DNA of 64,000 bases, taken from positions 62,001 to 126,000 of the forward strand of contig NKIU01000006.1 in the NCBI GenBank assembly GCA_002256245.1. The letters are read 5' to 3'. Each line of letters starts with the position of its first letter. Position 1 is the first letter of the stretch. The translations under genes and the position numbers were made by a program. The notes under the pieces were generated by a model. That model searched no databases and was not told the DNA's origin. It saw nothing but the letters and a program-made list of their open reading frames with translations. Source of the stretch: Pseudorhodobacter sp. PARRP1. GTDB lineage: Bacteria > Pseudomonadota > Alphaproteobacteria > Rhodobacterales > Rhodobacteraceae. Shown here piece after piece: positions 16,971 through 25,147 of the stretch.

Positions 16971-17972
16971 TTACAGAATTTCCGACATTTTCACCACACG
17001 GCCTTCGGCCACCGATTTGACGGCGGCGTCAGCCAAGGCCAAGGCGATCAGGCCATCTTCGCCCGACGGTTCGGCTTTGCCTTTGCCGCCCAATGCCGCG
17101 ATGAAGGTGGCGATCTCGGCGGCGTAGGCTTCGGTGTAGCGCGTCATGAAGAAATCGTGCAGCGGCGGGCGGGTGTAACCTGCGGCGGTGGCGACTTCGA
17201 TCGACACCGGGCGCTGATTTTCGGCAGACACCGCGCCCAGCGAGCCATGCACTTCGATGCGCTGATCGTAGCCGTAAGTGGCGCGGCGCGAGTTCGAGAT
17301 GACAGCCTGACGGCCCGAGGCGGTTTTCAGCATGACCTGCACGCTGTCAAAATCGCCTGCCTTGCCGATGGCCGGATCGACCAGCACGGCAGCGGTGGCT
17401 ACGACTTCGGCGATTTCCTCGCCCAACAGGAAGCGCGCCATGTCAAAGTCATGGATGGTCATGTCGCGGAAAATCCCGCCCGAGCGGCCAATGTATTCCA
17501 CCGGCGGCGCACCCGGATCGCGCGAGGTGATCACAACCATTTCGGGGGTGCCGATGGTGCCTTTGTCGATCTCGGCGCGCACGGCTTTGAAGTGGGGGTC
17601 AAAACGGCGGTTGAAGCCGACCATCAGCGTGCCTTTGTGGGCGCGCACGACCTCGAGGCAGGCTTTGACGCGGGCCAGCGACAGATCAATCGGCTTTTCG
17701 CAGAACACGGCTTTGCCGGCTTTGACGAATTGCTCGATCAGGTCGGCGTGGGTGTCGGTGGGGGTGCAGATCACCACGGCGTCGATGTCTTTTGCGGCAC
17801 AGATCGCGTCAATGCTGCGCACATCGCAGCCGTATTGATCGGCGATGGCCTGGGCTGCCGCCGGGAAAGCATCGGCCACGGCAACCAGTTGCGCATTGGC
17901 GTCGCCGGTGATGGCTTTGGCGTGAACCTTGCCGATGCGGCCCGCACCCAGAAGCCCGAATTTTACTGTCAT
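16971..17972 (-). CDS. iolG: inositol 2-dehydrogenase (Gfo/Idh/MocA family)
   Basis: Oxidises myo-inositol to scyllo-inosose with NAD+. The 333-residue protein starts MTVKFGLLGAGRIGKVH (Rossmann GAGRIG), carries the family motif CEKP near residue 95 and the catalytic region IHDFDMARFL near residue 170. The ATG at 17972 has AGGAGG six bases upstream. Two GGAA-N6-TTCC sites lie upstream, which fits IolR control and strengthens the inositol assignment. Other iol genes are not nearby, so a related polyol substrate is possible. Confidence 0.88.
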   Translation of the reverse strand: MTVKFGLLGAGRIGKVHAKAITGDANAQLVAVADAFPAAAQAIADQYGCDVRSIDAICAAKDIDAVVICTPTDTHADLIEQFVKAGKAVFCEKPIDLSLARVKACLEVVRAHKGTLMVGFNRRFDPHFKAVRAEIDKGTIGTPEMVVITSRDPGAPPVEYIGRSGGIFRDMTIHDFDMARFLLGEEIAEVVATAAVLVDPAIGKAGDFDSVQVMLKTASGRQAVISNSRRATYGYDQRIEVHGSLGAVSAENQRPVSIEVATAAGYTRPPLHDFFMTRYTEAYAAEIATFIAALGGKGKAEPSGEDGLIALALADAAVKSVAEGRVVKMSEIL

Positions 17973-18028
17973 GTCATCCTCCTGATGGGCAATGCGCTGC
18001 ACGGTGGCTTCGGCAGGATTGCAGTTGC

Positions 18029-18042
18029 GGAACTGATATTCC
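18029..18042. promoter_or_regulatory. IolR-type operator, proximal
   Basis: GGAA-CTGATA-TTCC, a perfect fit to the GGAA-N6-TTCC half-site pair reported for rhizobial IolR (RpiR family). It lies 57 bp upstream of the iolG start codon. Confidence 0.6.
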
Positions 18043-18131
18043 ATTGGCGGGCAAGATCAACTGGGTTTTGCCGAAAACCCACCAAATCGGCGGAATTTTC
18101 GGCAGAAATCGGCAAGGCAGCGCCTATGTGT

Positions 18132-18145
18132 GGAATAAAAATTCC
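18132..18145. promoter_or_regulatory. IolR-type operator, distal
   Basis: GGAA-TAAAAA-TTCC inside the longer palindrome GTGGAAT-aaaa-ATTCCAC (18130-18147), 160 bp upstream of iolG and just past the permease stop codon. Confidence 0.55.
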
Positions 18146-18150
18146 ACCCC

Positions 18151-20637
18151 TTATTCCTGCGCGCGCAGCACTTGGGCCGGACGACGGCGCAGCGGGCGCA
18201 GAACGAAGATCAGGCTGGCCAGCAGGGTGGCCGCGATGCCACCCAAAACGATGCCGAAAGCAGAGACGGGTTCGAACGCATAGGGGCTTTCCATCACCAA
18301 GCGCATCACCGCCCAACCGGCAATGCCGCCGGCAAGAATCGCAACCACGCCTGCCGCCGCCCCCATCAGTGCCGCGCGCAGCGCAAAGCTGAGCAGGATG
18401 CGCCCGCGCGACGCACCAAGAACCTTCAACACCGCGGCCTCATAGACCCGGGCACGCTCGCCCGAGGCCGCGGCCCCGATCAGCACGACAAACCCAGTGA
18501 GCAAGGTTGCCATCGCGGCGATGGTGGTGGCTTGGGCGATGGCGGTCAGCGCTTCGGTCACGCGACCGATGGCGTTTTTGACCGAGATCGCGGTGATGTT
18601 GGGATAGGCGCTGGCGATGTCGCGCAGGATTGTGGCCTCGGCTGCCGGGTCGGCATAAACCGTGGCGATGTCGGTATGCGGGGCGCCTGCGACGGCACCG
18701 GGGTTCAGCGTCATCACAAACCCCATGCCAGCGTTGGAAAAATCGACCACACGCAGGCTGGTGATGCGGGCCACGATATCGCGGCCAAGGATGTTCAGGG
18801 TCAACTGATCGCCCAGCTTGAGGCCGAGTTCTTCAGCCTCTTCGGCAGCAAACGAGATTTGCGCCTCGCCCTGATAATCGGCGGGCCACCATGTGCCTGC
18901 GGTCAGCTTGGTGTTGGCGGGTTGCGTGGCGGCAAAGGTGATGCCGCGATCGCCCGCCAGCACCCAATGCTCGCCCGCCACCTTGCGCGCGTCCTGCCCG
19001 TTGATCCTGGTGATGATGCCGCGCAGCATCGGCGCGGTTTCAACCTTGGTGACCGCCGGATTGGCAGCAAGACGGGCGCGGAAGCCGTCAATCTGATCGG
19101 GCTGGATATCCACAAAGAAGAACGCAGGCGCACGGGTGGGCAAATCGCGGCTGATCGCGGCGCGCAGGTTGGCGTCGATCTGGCCGACAGCGGCCAGCAC
19201 GGTCAGGCCAAGACCAAGGGCGAGCACGACTTGCATGGTTTCCGCGCGCGGTGCGCCAATGGACGCAAGTGCGAGCCGCAGCGAAACGGATCGGCTGCGG
19301 CGGGCAAGCAGGCGCGCGAGACGGGCCAGCCCCCAAGCCGCAACCGCCAGCACCAGCAACGCGCCGATCACCCCGCCTGCCGTGCTCAGCGCCAGCTTCG
19401 CCGTGCCCGACAGCCAGACCGCCCCGCCAATCAGCAGACCCGCCAACACCAGCATCGCAAATGCATAGCGCGCGCGCGGCCAACCGCCCGACAGACCCCC
19501 GCGATAAAGCGCCGCTGCACGGATTTTCTCGCTCCGCGCCAAGGGCCACAGCGCGAACAGGAAGGCCGAGGTCACGCCGTAGAACGCGGCCTCGATCACC
19601 GGGCGCGGATAAAGCGCGATTTGCGCCGGAAACGGCAGCGCCGCCTGAATGGGGCCGGCAAGCGCCAGCGGCACGCCAACGCCCAGAAGCAGGCCAAGCG
19701 CCACCCCGAACCCCACCAGCACCGCGATTTGCAACAGGTAGGTCTGAAAGATCAGCCCACCGGTGGCCCCCAAGGTGCGCAGGGTGGCGATGGTGGCGAT
19801 CTTGGCCTCAAGATACGACCGCACCGCCGCCGCAACACCCACGCCGCCGACAGCCAGACCGGCCAGCCCGACAAGGATCAGAAACGCGCCGATACGTTCA
19901 ACAAAGCGCGCAACGCCGGGGGCTGCCTTGCGATTATCGCTCCACCGCAGGCCGGAATCGCGGAACTTGGCTTCGGCCTGCGCCTGCAATGCGGCAAGGT
20001 CTGACCCTGCGGGCAGCAGCAAGCGGTAGGACGAATCGAACAAAGTGCCGGGTTCCAGCAGGCCCGATTGGCCAAGATCTTGGGTTTTCACGATGGTGCG
20101 GGGGGCAAGGGCAAAGCCGCCGGTGGCCGAGTCGGGTTCGCGCAGGATGCGCCCCTTCAGGGTGAATTCCTGCGCGCCAAGCTTGAAGCGGTCGCCAAGC
20201 GTCAGACCGATCTGGTCGGCCAAAATGCCGTCCATCACAGCGCCTTTATCAACCAGCGCAGAGGCAAGATCGCCAGCCTCAAGCTGTAGGGTGCCCAGCA
20301 GGGGATAGTTGTCATCCACCGCTTTCACTTGCGTCAGCACATGCGCATCGCCCGCCACAACCATCGAGCGGAAATCGACGATTTCCGAAGTTTTCACCGC
20401 GATGCTGTCAAGAAAGGCGCGTTCTTCCGGCGTGGCAAAGCGATAGGTGAATTCCACCTGCGCATCGCCGCCCAAAAGCACCGCCCCCTGATCGCGCAGG
20501 CCTGCCTCGATGCCTGCGCGCACCATGCCCACGCCCGCAATTGCGGCCACACCCAAGGCAAGACAGGCAAGAAACACCCAAAACCCGCGCAAGCCGCCAC
20601 GCAATTCGGCGCGGGCAATCTGCCATGCAAGGCTCAT
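18151..20637 (-). CDS. ABC transporter permease, YbbP-like (FtsX family)
   Basis: Large integral membrane permease of 828 residues with an N-terminal TM helix, a long periplasmic domain, and FtsX/MacB-type TM bundles in the middle and C-terminal parts (e.g. FLILVGLAGLAVGGVGVAAA). This layout matches E. coli YbbP, linked with a TesA esterase and a LolD-like ATPase. The ATG at 20637 has GGAGG six bases upstream; the longer frame would overlap the ATPase gene. It works with the ATPase encoded just upstream, probably exporting or extracting a lipid or lipophilic compound. Confidence 0.9.
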   Translation of the reverse strand: MSLAWQIARAELRGGLRGFWVFLACLALGVAAIAGVGMVRAGIEAGLRDQGAVLLGGDAQVEFTYRFATPEERAFLDSIAVKTSEIVDFRSMVVAGDAHVLTQVKAVDDNYPLLGTLQLEAGDLASALVDKGAVMDGILADQIGLTLGDRFKLGAQEFTLKGRILREPDSATGGFALAPRTIVKTQDLGQSGLLEPGTLFDSSYRLLLPAGSDLAALQAQAEAKFRDSGLRWSDNRKAAPGVARFVERIGAFLILVGLAGLAVGGVGVAAAVRSYLEAKIATIATLRTLGATGGLIFQTYLLQIAVLVGFGVALGLLLGVGVPLALAGPIQAALPFPAQIALYPRPVIEAAFYGVTSAFLFALWPLARSEKIRAAALYRGGLSGGWPRARYAFAMLVLAGLLIGGAVWLSGTAKLALSTAGGVIGALLVLAVAAWGLARLARLLARRSRSVSLRLALASIGAPRAETMQVVLALGLGLTVLAAVGQIDANLRAAISRDLPTRAPAFFFVDIQPDQIDGFRARLAANPAVTKVETAPMLRGIITRINGQDARKVAGEHWVLAGDRGITFAATQPANTKLTAGTWWPADYQGEAQISFAAEEAEELGLKLGDQLTLNILGRDIVARITSLRVVDFSNAGMGFVMTLNPGAVAGAPHTDIATVYADPAAEATILRDIASAYPNITAISVKNAIGRVTEALTAIAQATTIAAMATLLTGFVVLIGAAASGERARVYEAAVLKVLGASRGRILLSFALRAALMGAAAGVVAILAGGIAGWAVMRLVMESPYAFEPVSAFGIVLGGIAATLLASLIFVLRPLRRRPAQVLRAQE

Positions 20638-20680
20638 GCGCGGCCTCCGCCGGTCAATCCATGCTGTTGCAAACGCATGC

Positions 20681-21361
20681 TCATGCCCCTGCCCCGTCGA
20701 TGCGGCCATCGACCAATCGCACCACACGGCTACACCGCGCTGCCAGTTCTGGCGCATGTGTCACCAACACCAGCGTCGCGCCATGGCGGTCGCGCAGACC
20801 AAAGATCAACTCCATGATCGCGGCCCCGTTGGCGCTGTCGAGATTGCCGGTCGGCTCATCCGCCAACAACAGCGCAGGGCGCGGGGCGGCGGCCCGGGCA
20901 AGGGCCACGCGTTGCTGCTCGCCCCCCGAAAGCTCCGCCGGATAATGCTGCATCCGGGCGGCAAGACCCACGGCGGCAAGCTCGTCCTGAGCGCGGGCAA
21001 CGGCGTCTTTGACGCCCGCAATCTGCATTGGCAGGGCGACATTTTCCAACGCGGTCAGCGTCGGGATCAGATGGAAGGATTGAAACACCACCCCCATGCG
21101 GCCCCGCCGAAAGCGCGCCAGACCGTCTTCATCCAGCCCGGTGATATCTTCGCCCAAAGCCTGCACGCGGCCCTTGGTGGCGCGCTCAAGCCCCCCCATC
21201 AGCATCAGTAACGAAGATTTGCCTGAACCGGATGGCCCCACCAGCCCCAGGCTCTCGCCACGCGCGACGCTGAGCGTTATGCCTTTCAGGATATCCACAC
21301 GGCCCGCGTTGCCCGCCAAGGTCAGCCAAGCGTCGTCCAGTTTCAGAACGGTTTCAGTCAT
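20681..21361 (-). CDS. ABC transporter ATP-binding protein, YbbA/LolD-like
   Basis: ATPase of 226 residues with Walker A GPSGSGKSS, Q-loop VFQSFHLIP, signature LSGGEQQRVALARA, Walker B LLLADEPTGNLD and switch His in LVTHA. It energises the permease that follows 43 bp downstream. Its start codon overlaps that of the divergent esterase gene (CATG), an arrangement with no room for a conventional leader on either side. Confidence 0.94.
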   Translation of the reverse strand: MTETVLKLDDAWLTLAGNAGRVDILKGITLSVARGESLGLVGPSGSGKSSLLMLMGGLERATKGRVQALGEDITGLDEDGLARFRRGRMGVVFQSFHLIPTLTALENVALPMQIAGVKDAVARAQDELAAVGLAARMQHYPAELSGGEQQRVALARAAAPRPALLLADEPTGNLDSANGAAIMELIFGLRDRHGATLVLVTHAPELAARCSRVVRLVDGRIDGAGA

Positions 21362-22034
21362 GCGTCTATCCCTGCTGTCTTGTCTCACATATGCGCCGCT
21401 GCGCGCGTTTCGCAATGTCACCGCAGCGATTATTCTGCTGACATCACCTGCATTTGCCGAAACGACGGTGCTTGCGCTGGGGGATAGCCTGACGGCGGGC
21501 TATGGGTTGCCGCAGGATCAGGGCTTTGTGCCGCAATTGCAGGCATGGCTGGCGGCGCGCGGGGCGGATGTGAAGATCGTCAACGCAGGCGTGTCGGGCG
21601 ATACCACGGCGGGCGGGCTGTCGCGCACCGACTGGTCGCTGACGCCGGATGTGCAGGCGGTGATCGTTAACCTTGGCGGCAATGACATGCTGCGTGGCAT
21701 TGATCCGGCAACCAGCCGGGCCAATCTGGATGCCATTCTGGCCAAGGTGCAGGCCAAGGGCGTGCCGGTGCTGTTGGTCTCGTTGCGCGCACCGGGCAAT
21801 TACGGGGCCGACTTCAAGGCGTCGTTCGATGCGATGTATCCCGATCTTGCGGCAAAATATGGGGCGGTGCTGGCGGATAATTACTTTTTCCCGGTGATCA
21901 ACCAGCAGACCCGCCTGCTTGACCCCGAATACATGCAGGCCGATGGCATCCATCCGAACGCCAAGGGGGTTGCCAAGATCCTCGATGCGCTGGGGCCGAA
22001 GGTGCAAGAGATGTTGGCGCGCATAAGCGGGTAA
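21360..22034 (+). CDS. TesA-like arylesterase / lysophospholipase L1 (SGNH hydrolase)
   Basis: Periplasmic esterase of 224 residues. A signal peptide (about 1-33, ending PAFA) precedes block I ALGDSLTAGYG with nucleophile Ser43, block III GGNDML, and block V DGIHPN with Asp and His. E. coli TesA has thioesterase and lysophospholipase activity and sits beside the same ABC transporter. The start at 21360 overlaps the start of the divergent ATPase gene; no upstream Shine-Dalgarno is clear, so leaderless translation is possible. Confidence 0.9.
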   Translation: MRLSLLSCLTYAPLRAFRNVTAAIILLTSPAFAETTVLALGDSLTAGYGLPQDQGFVPQLQAWLAARGADVKIVNAGVSGDTTAGGLSRTDWSLTPDVQAVIVNLGGNDMLRGIDPATSRANLDAILAKVQAKGVPVLLVSLRAPGNYGADFKASFDAMYPDLAAKYGAVLADNYFFPVINQQTRLLDPEYMQADGIHPNAKGVAKILDALGPKVQEMLARISG

Positions 22035-22091
22035 TCCGCTTGCGTCCGCTTGGACTTCGGTGAAACTGCGCAAGAACGACCGGAGCCGCAG

Positions 22092-23501
22092 ATGAGCCTT
22101 TTGACCGACCTTACCGCCAGCTTGGGCGCAGCCCATGTGATCACCGGCGCCGATCTGGAGCGTTACCGCAGCGACTGGACGACGCATTACACCTCAAACC
22201 CCGTGGCGGCCGTGCGCCCCGGATCGACCGCCGAGGTGGCGCAGGTGATGCAGATCGCAGCCCGGCACGGCGTGCCGGTTGTGCCGGTATCGGGACGCAC
22301 CGGGCTGGTGGGTGGGGCGATGACCGAGGGCGGCTTGATGTTGTCAGTTGAGCGGCTGAACCGCATCCGCGAGATCAAGCCCGGCGCCCGCATCGCGATT
22401 GTCGAAGCAGGCGTGGTGCTGGACCGTTTGCACGAGGCCGCCGAGGCCGAGGGTCTCTATTTCCCACTGTGGTTCGGCGCGCGCGGCTCGGCAATGATCG
22501 GCGGCGTGCTGTCCACCAATGCAGGTGGGTCGAACGTGCTGCGCTATGGCTCGACCCGCGCATTGTGTCTGGGGCTTGAGGTGGTGTTGCCGGATGGCCG
22601 GGTGCTGAATCTGATGAGCCAGCTGCACAAGGACAACTCGGGATATGATCTGAAACATCTGTTCATCGGGGCCGAGGGCACGTTGGGCGTGATCACCGCC
22701 GCCGTGATGAAACTGGTGCCACGCCCGCGCGTCTATGCCACCGCCACCCTGTCGGCACGGTCATTGCCCGATGCGCTGGCGCTGCTGAACCGCTTGCAGA
22801 TGGTGTCGGGCGGTTTGGTGGAAGCCTTTGAATACATGCCGGAAACCTATATGCGCCGCCTGGCCGAGGCCCGACCCGACATCCGCCAGCCGTTCACCCC
22901 GCGGCAAGAGGTGAACATCCTGGTCGAATTGGGCAGCACCCGCCCCAGCGACGCGGTGGCCGACGGTGAAGGCATTGTGCCGCTGGCCGCCATGCTGCAA
23001 TCAGCGCTCGAGGACATGCTGGCCGAGGGGATGGTGCTGGATGCCGAAATCGCAGCGTCCGAGGCGCAGCGCCGCGCGATGTGGCAACGGCGCGAGTTGG
23101 CGGCCGAAATCACCGTGGCGCGCCAGCCCGCGATCGACACCGATATTTGTCTGCCGGTGGATTCGGTGGCCACCTTCTTCGCGCGCATTCACACCCGACT
23201 GACCACGCTTGATCCCGGCGCAGAAACGCTGTCGGTGGCGCATCTGGGCGACGGCAACATCCACTTCACGGTGTTCGGCAGCGATGACAGTGCCGCACTT
23301 TATGACCGCGTGGTCGAAGCGGTCGAGGATGAAGTGCAGGCGTTGGGGGGCAGTTTTTCCGCCGAACATGGCGTGGGCCTGTCGAAACTCGCCTCGATGC
23401 GGCGGCGCAAAAACCCGGTGGCACTGGACGTGATGCGCAGCGTCAAAGCCGCGCTTGATCCTGCGGGTCGGATGAATCCGGGCAAGGTTATCCCGCAATG
23501 A
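22092..23501 (+). CDS. FAD-binding oxidoreductase, D-2-hydroxyacid dehydrogenase (GlcD/D2HGDH-like)
   Basis: Protein of 469 residues of the VAO/PCMH flavin fold. The N-terminal FAD domain includes VVPVSGRTGLVGGAM and GARGSAMIGGVLSTNAGGSNVLRYG. The C-terminal cap has the metal- and substrate-binding motif HLGDGNIHF and the SAEHGVGLSK signature. The family oxidises D-lactate, glycolate or D-2-hydroxyglutarate. The start at 22092 follows GGAGCCGCAG. It is downstream of tesA in the same direction, with no linked function evident. Confidence 0.88.
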   Translation: MSLLTDLTASLGAAHVITGADLERYRSDWTTHYTSNPVAAVRPGSTAEVAQVMQIAARHGVPVVPVSGRTGLVGGAMTEGGLMLSVERLNRIREIKPGARIAIVEAGVVLDRLHEAAEAEGLYFPLWFGARGSAMIGGVLSTNAGGSNVLRYGSTRALCLGLEVVLPDGRVLNLMSQLHKDNSGYDLKHLFIGAEGTLGVITAAVMKLVPRPRVYATATLSARSLPDALALLNRLQMVSGGLVEAFEYMPETYMRRLAEARPDIRQPFTPRQEVNILVELGSTRPSDAVADGEGIVPLAAMLQSALEDMLAEGMVLDAEIAASEAQRRAMWQRRELAAEITVARQPAIDTDICLPVDSVATFFARIHTRLTTLDPGAETLSVAHLGDGNIHFTVFGSDDSAALYDRVVEAVEDEVQALGGSFSAEHGVGLSKLASMRRRKNPVALDVMRSVKAALDPAGRMNPGKVIPQ

Positions 23502-23513
23502 CCTGAACAAGGT

Positions 23514-23549
23514 GCCACCTCGGGCCCCATCGAGGGGCCACTCGGCGGC
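23514..23549 (-). repeat. 36-nt double-stem hairpin element, copy 1
   Basis: Read on the minus strand: outer stem GCCGCC/GGTGGC (one G-T wobble), inner stem GGCCCC/GGGGCC, loop TCGAT. Spacing is identical to the copies at 23831 and 49644, while stem bases differ in a compensatory way. Confidence 0.75.
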
Positions 23550-23657
23550 GCTGCCGGGGGATGATCTGGCCAGCGAAAGTTCGGTATGTGCATGAGTGTG
23601 ATCAAGATGCAGACCGCAGCTAGTAGACCCTGTCAGTTGCATCCTTTGTGTGTAGCT

Positions 23658-23745
23658 GCATCCTCTCTGTGTAAATATCCCCGCCGGAGGCTTCTGCGGC
23701 TGATGTCGGGTGCCTCCGGCGGGGATATTTAGACAGAGAGGATGC
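23658..23745. repeat. 34-bp inverted repeat (GGGGATATTT palindrome)
   Basis: Arms 23658-23691 and 23712-23745 match at 33 of 34 positions in inverted orientation, with a 20-nt spacer. The core CCCCGCCGGAGGC/GCCTCCGGCGGGG is flanked by AAATAT/ATATTT and CAGAGAGGATGC. The related copy near 16834 shares the core. Confidence 0.9.
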
Positions 23746-23830
23746 CAGGGGACACCACCTACGATAGCGGCTACCCGGCTGAACTGACCGCCACAAGCGC
23801 TTTCCGCCGCCCTCACCCTTCCGTGGCAAC

Positions 23831-23866
23831 GCCGTCGCGTGGCCGCTCGATGCGGCCCAAGACGGC
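23831..23866 (+). repeat. 36-nt double-stem hairpin element, copy 2
   Basis: Outer stem GCCGTC/GACGGC, inner stem GGCCGC/GCGGCC, loop TCGAT, followed by ACGCTTTTT, which could make it a terminator. It pairs with copy 1 on the other side of the palindrome. Confidence 0.75.
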
Positions 23867-23946
23867 ACGCTTTTTGCGGTGCCATTGCTCTGGACACTGC
23901 CTTGCCGCGCCGCTAGCGGTATCGCACCCGTTTCGGAAAGCCCGCC

Positions 23947-25137
23947 TTGTCCGCCCTTGCCCTGATTTTTCGTCTGCCCGCGCTGCGCCTGATCTTTCTG
24001 GCGCTGTTGTTTCTGGGTGCGCACAATGCCTCGGTTTACCCCTATCAGTCTTTGATCGCGATTGAGCGCGTGGGCCTGAGCAAACCTGCCTTTGCGCTGG
24101 TGCTGGTGCTTGCCTCGATCATCGCGGTGACGTCTTCGGTGCTGTTCGGAATTCTGACCGATCAGCGCGGCCAGCGCCGTCGCATCGCGTTGATTGCAAC
24201 GCTTGCCAGCGTCAGCGGTCTTGCGCTGATGATCGTCTTGCCCGGCCCCGTCAGCCTGATCCTGTGCCACGGCGTTTTGCTGCCGATTGCGTCAAGCCTT
24301 TACGGCCAGTTGTTTGCGCTTGCCCGACTTGCCACGCCCGCCGATCAAAATCGCGACGGGGTGCAGGCGGCGTTGCGCTCGGCAATGTCGCTGAGTTTTC
24401 TGGCGATGCTGGTGTTCTGGACCTTTGGCTTTGCTGCCCAAATCGACGTGATGGCGATTTATCTCAGTGCCGGGCTGTCGGCGTTTGGGCTGCTGACGCT
24501 GATCTATTTGAACTGGCCGCGTGAAGGCACGACCGATTGGGCCGATGCGCGGTCTGGTCTGAATTTTCTGCAGGCGTTCAAAGAGATTGCCCATCCCGCG
24601 ATCCTTGTGCGGCTGCTGCTTTTGGGTGCGATCAGCGCCACAGGCATCCTTTATATGGTGCTGGTGTCGCTGGTGTTTGAGGATTCCGCGCGGCGGGGGG
24701 CGTCGGATGTGGCGCTTTATGTCGGCATGGTTGCGGGGTGGGAGGTGCCGTGCCTCTTGCTGCTGTCGCGCCTTGTGGGGCGCATCCGGCGATCCACCCT
24801 TCTGGCGGCGGGCTCGGCGATTTACACGTTGCATTTGCTGGCCTTGCCGATCCTGACCGACAGCGGCTGGATCTGGGTGATGCCGCTGATTGCAGGCATC
24901 GGTGGCACCGCGATCATCAGCCTGCCGATCAGCTACTATCAGGATCTGATGCACAACCGCCCCGGCACGGCGGGCGCGATGCTGGCGCTGCAAAAGCTGG
25001 TCTCCGACGTGCTGGGTGCTGCAGCCTTTGCGATTGGCACCAGTTTGGGCGGCTATGAAACCGTTGCGGTGATTGGCTCGGGGATGGCATTGCTGGGCGC
25101 GGCCGGGTTGTTGTGGGTGGATCGCCACCACGTCTGA
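23947..25137 (+). CDS. MFS transporter
   Basis: Integral membrane protein of 396 residues with about 12 hydrophobic segments and the cytoplasmic loop DQRGQRRR between TM2 and TM3, typical of the major facilitator superfamily. It resembles SET-type sugar-efflux and drug-efflux permeases, but the substrate is unknown. The start is TTG at 23947 with GGAAAG upstream; no better in-frame ATG precedes the first TM. It is transcribed away from the repeat-rich gap and convergent with the ScfR-type regulator. Confidence 0.85.
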   Translation: MSALALIFRLPALRLIFLALLFLGAHNASVYPYQSLIAIERVGLSKPAFALVLVLASIIAVTSSVLFGILTDQRGQRRRIALIATLASVSGLALMIVLPGPVSLILCHGVLLPIASSLYGQLFALARLATPADQNRDGVQAALRSAMSLSFLAMLVFWTFGFAAQIDVMAIYLSAGLSAFGLLTLIYLNWPREGTTDWADARSGLNFLQAFKEIAHPAILVRLLLLGAISATGILYMVLVSLVFEDSARRGASDVALYVGMVAGWEVPCLLLLSRLVGRIRRSTLLAAGSAIYTLHLLALPILTDSGWIWVMPLIAGIGGTAIISLPISYYQDLMHNRPGTAGAMLALQKLVSDVLGAAAFAIGTSLGGYETVAVIGSGMALLGAAGLLWVDRHHV

Positions 25138-25147
25138 GGCCTGTCGC

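Larger units (their letters stand above)
23502..23946. other. repeat-rich intergenic region without a convincing gene
   Basis: A 445-bp gap that holds, in order, a 36-nt double-stem hairpin on the minus strand (23514-23549), a tandem TGCATCC-type duplication, a long GGGGATATTT palindrome (23658-23745), and the same double-stem hairpin on the plus strand (23831-23866) followed by a T run. The whole looks like a composite, roughly symmetrical repeat insertion. A short open frame here has no start signal or protein-like composition. Confidence 0.75.

Noticed and set aside
18172-20004. Long open frame on the plus strand opposite the ABC permease
   Set aside because: Its translation is low-complexity Arg/Gln/His-rich sequence, and the minus strand encodes a clear FtsX-type permease; high GC creates such antisense frames.
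23742-24065. Short plus-strand frame between the FAD oxidase and the MFS gene
   Set aside because: It begins in a palindrome, crosses the hairpin repeat and enters the MFS gene in another frame.
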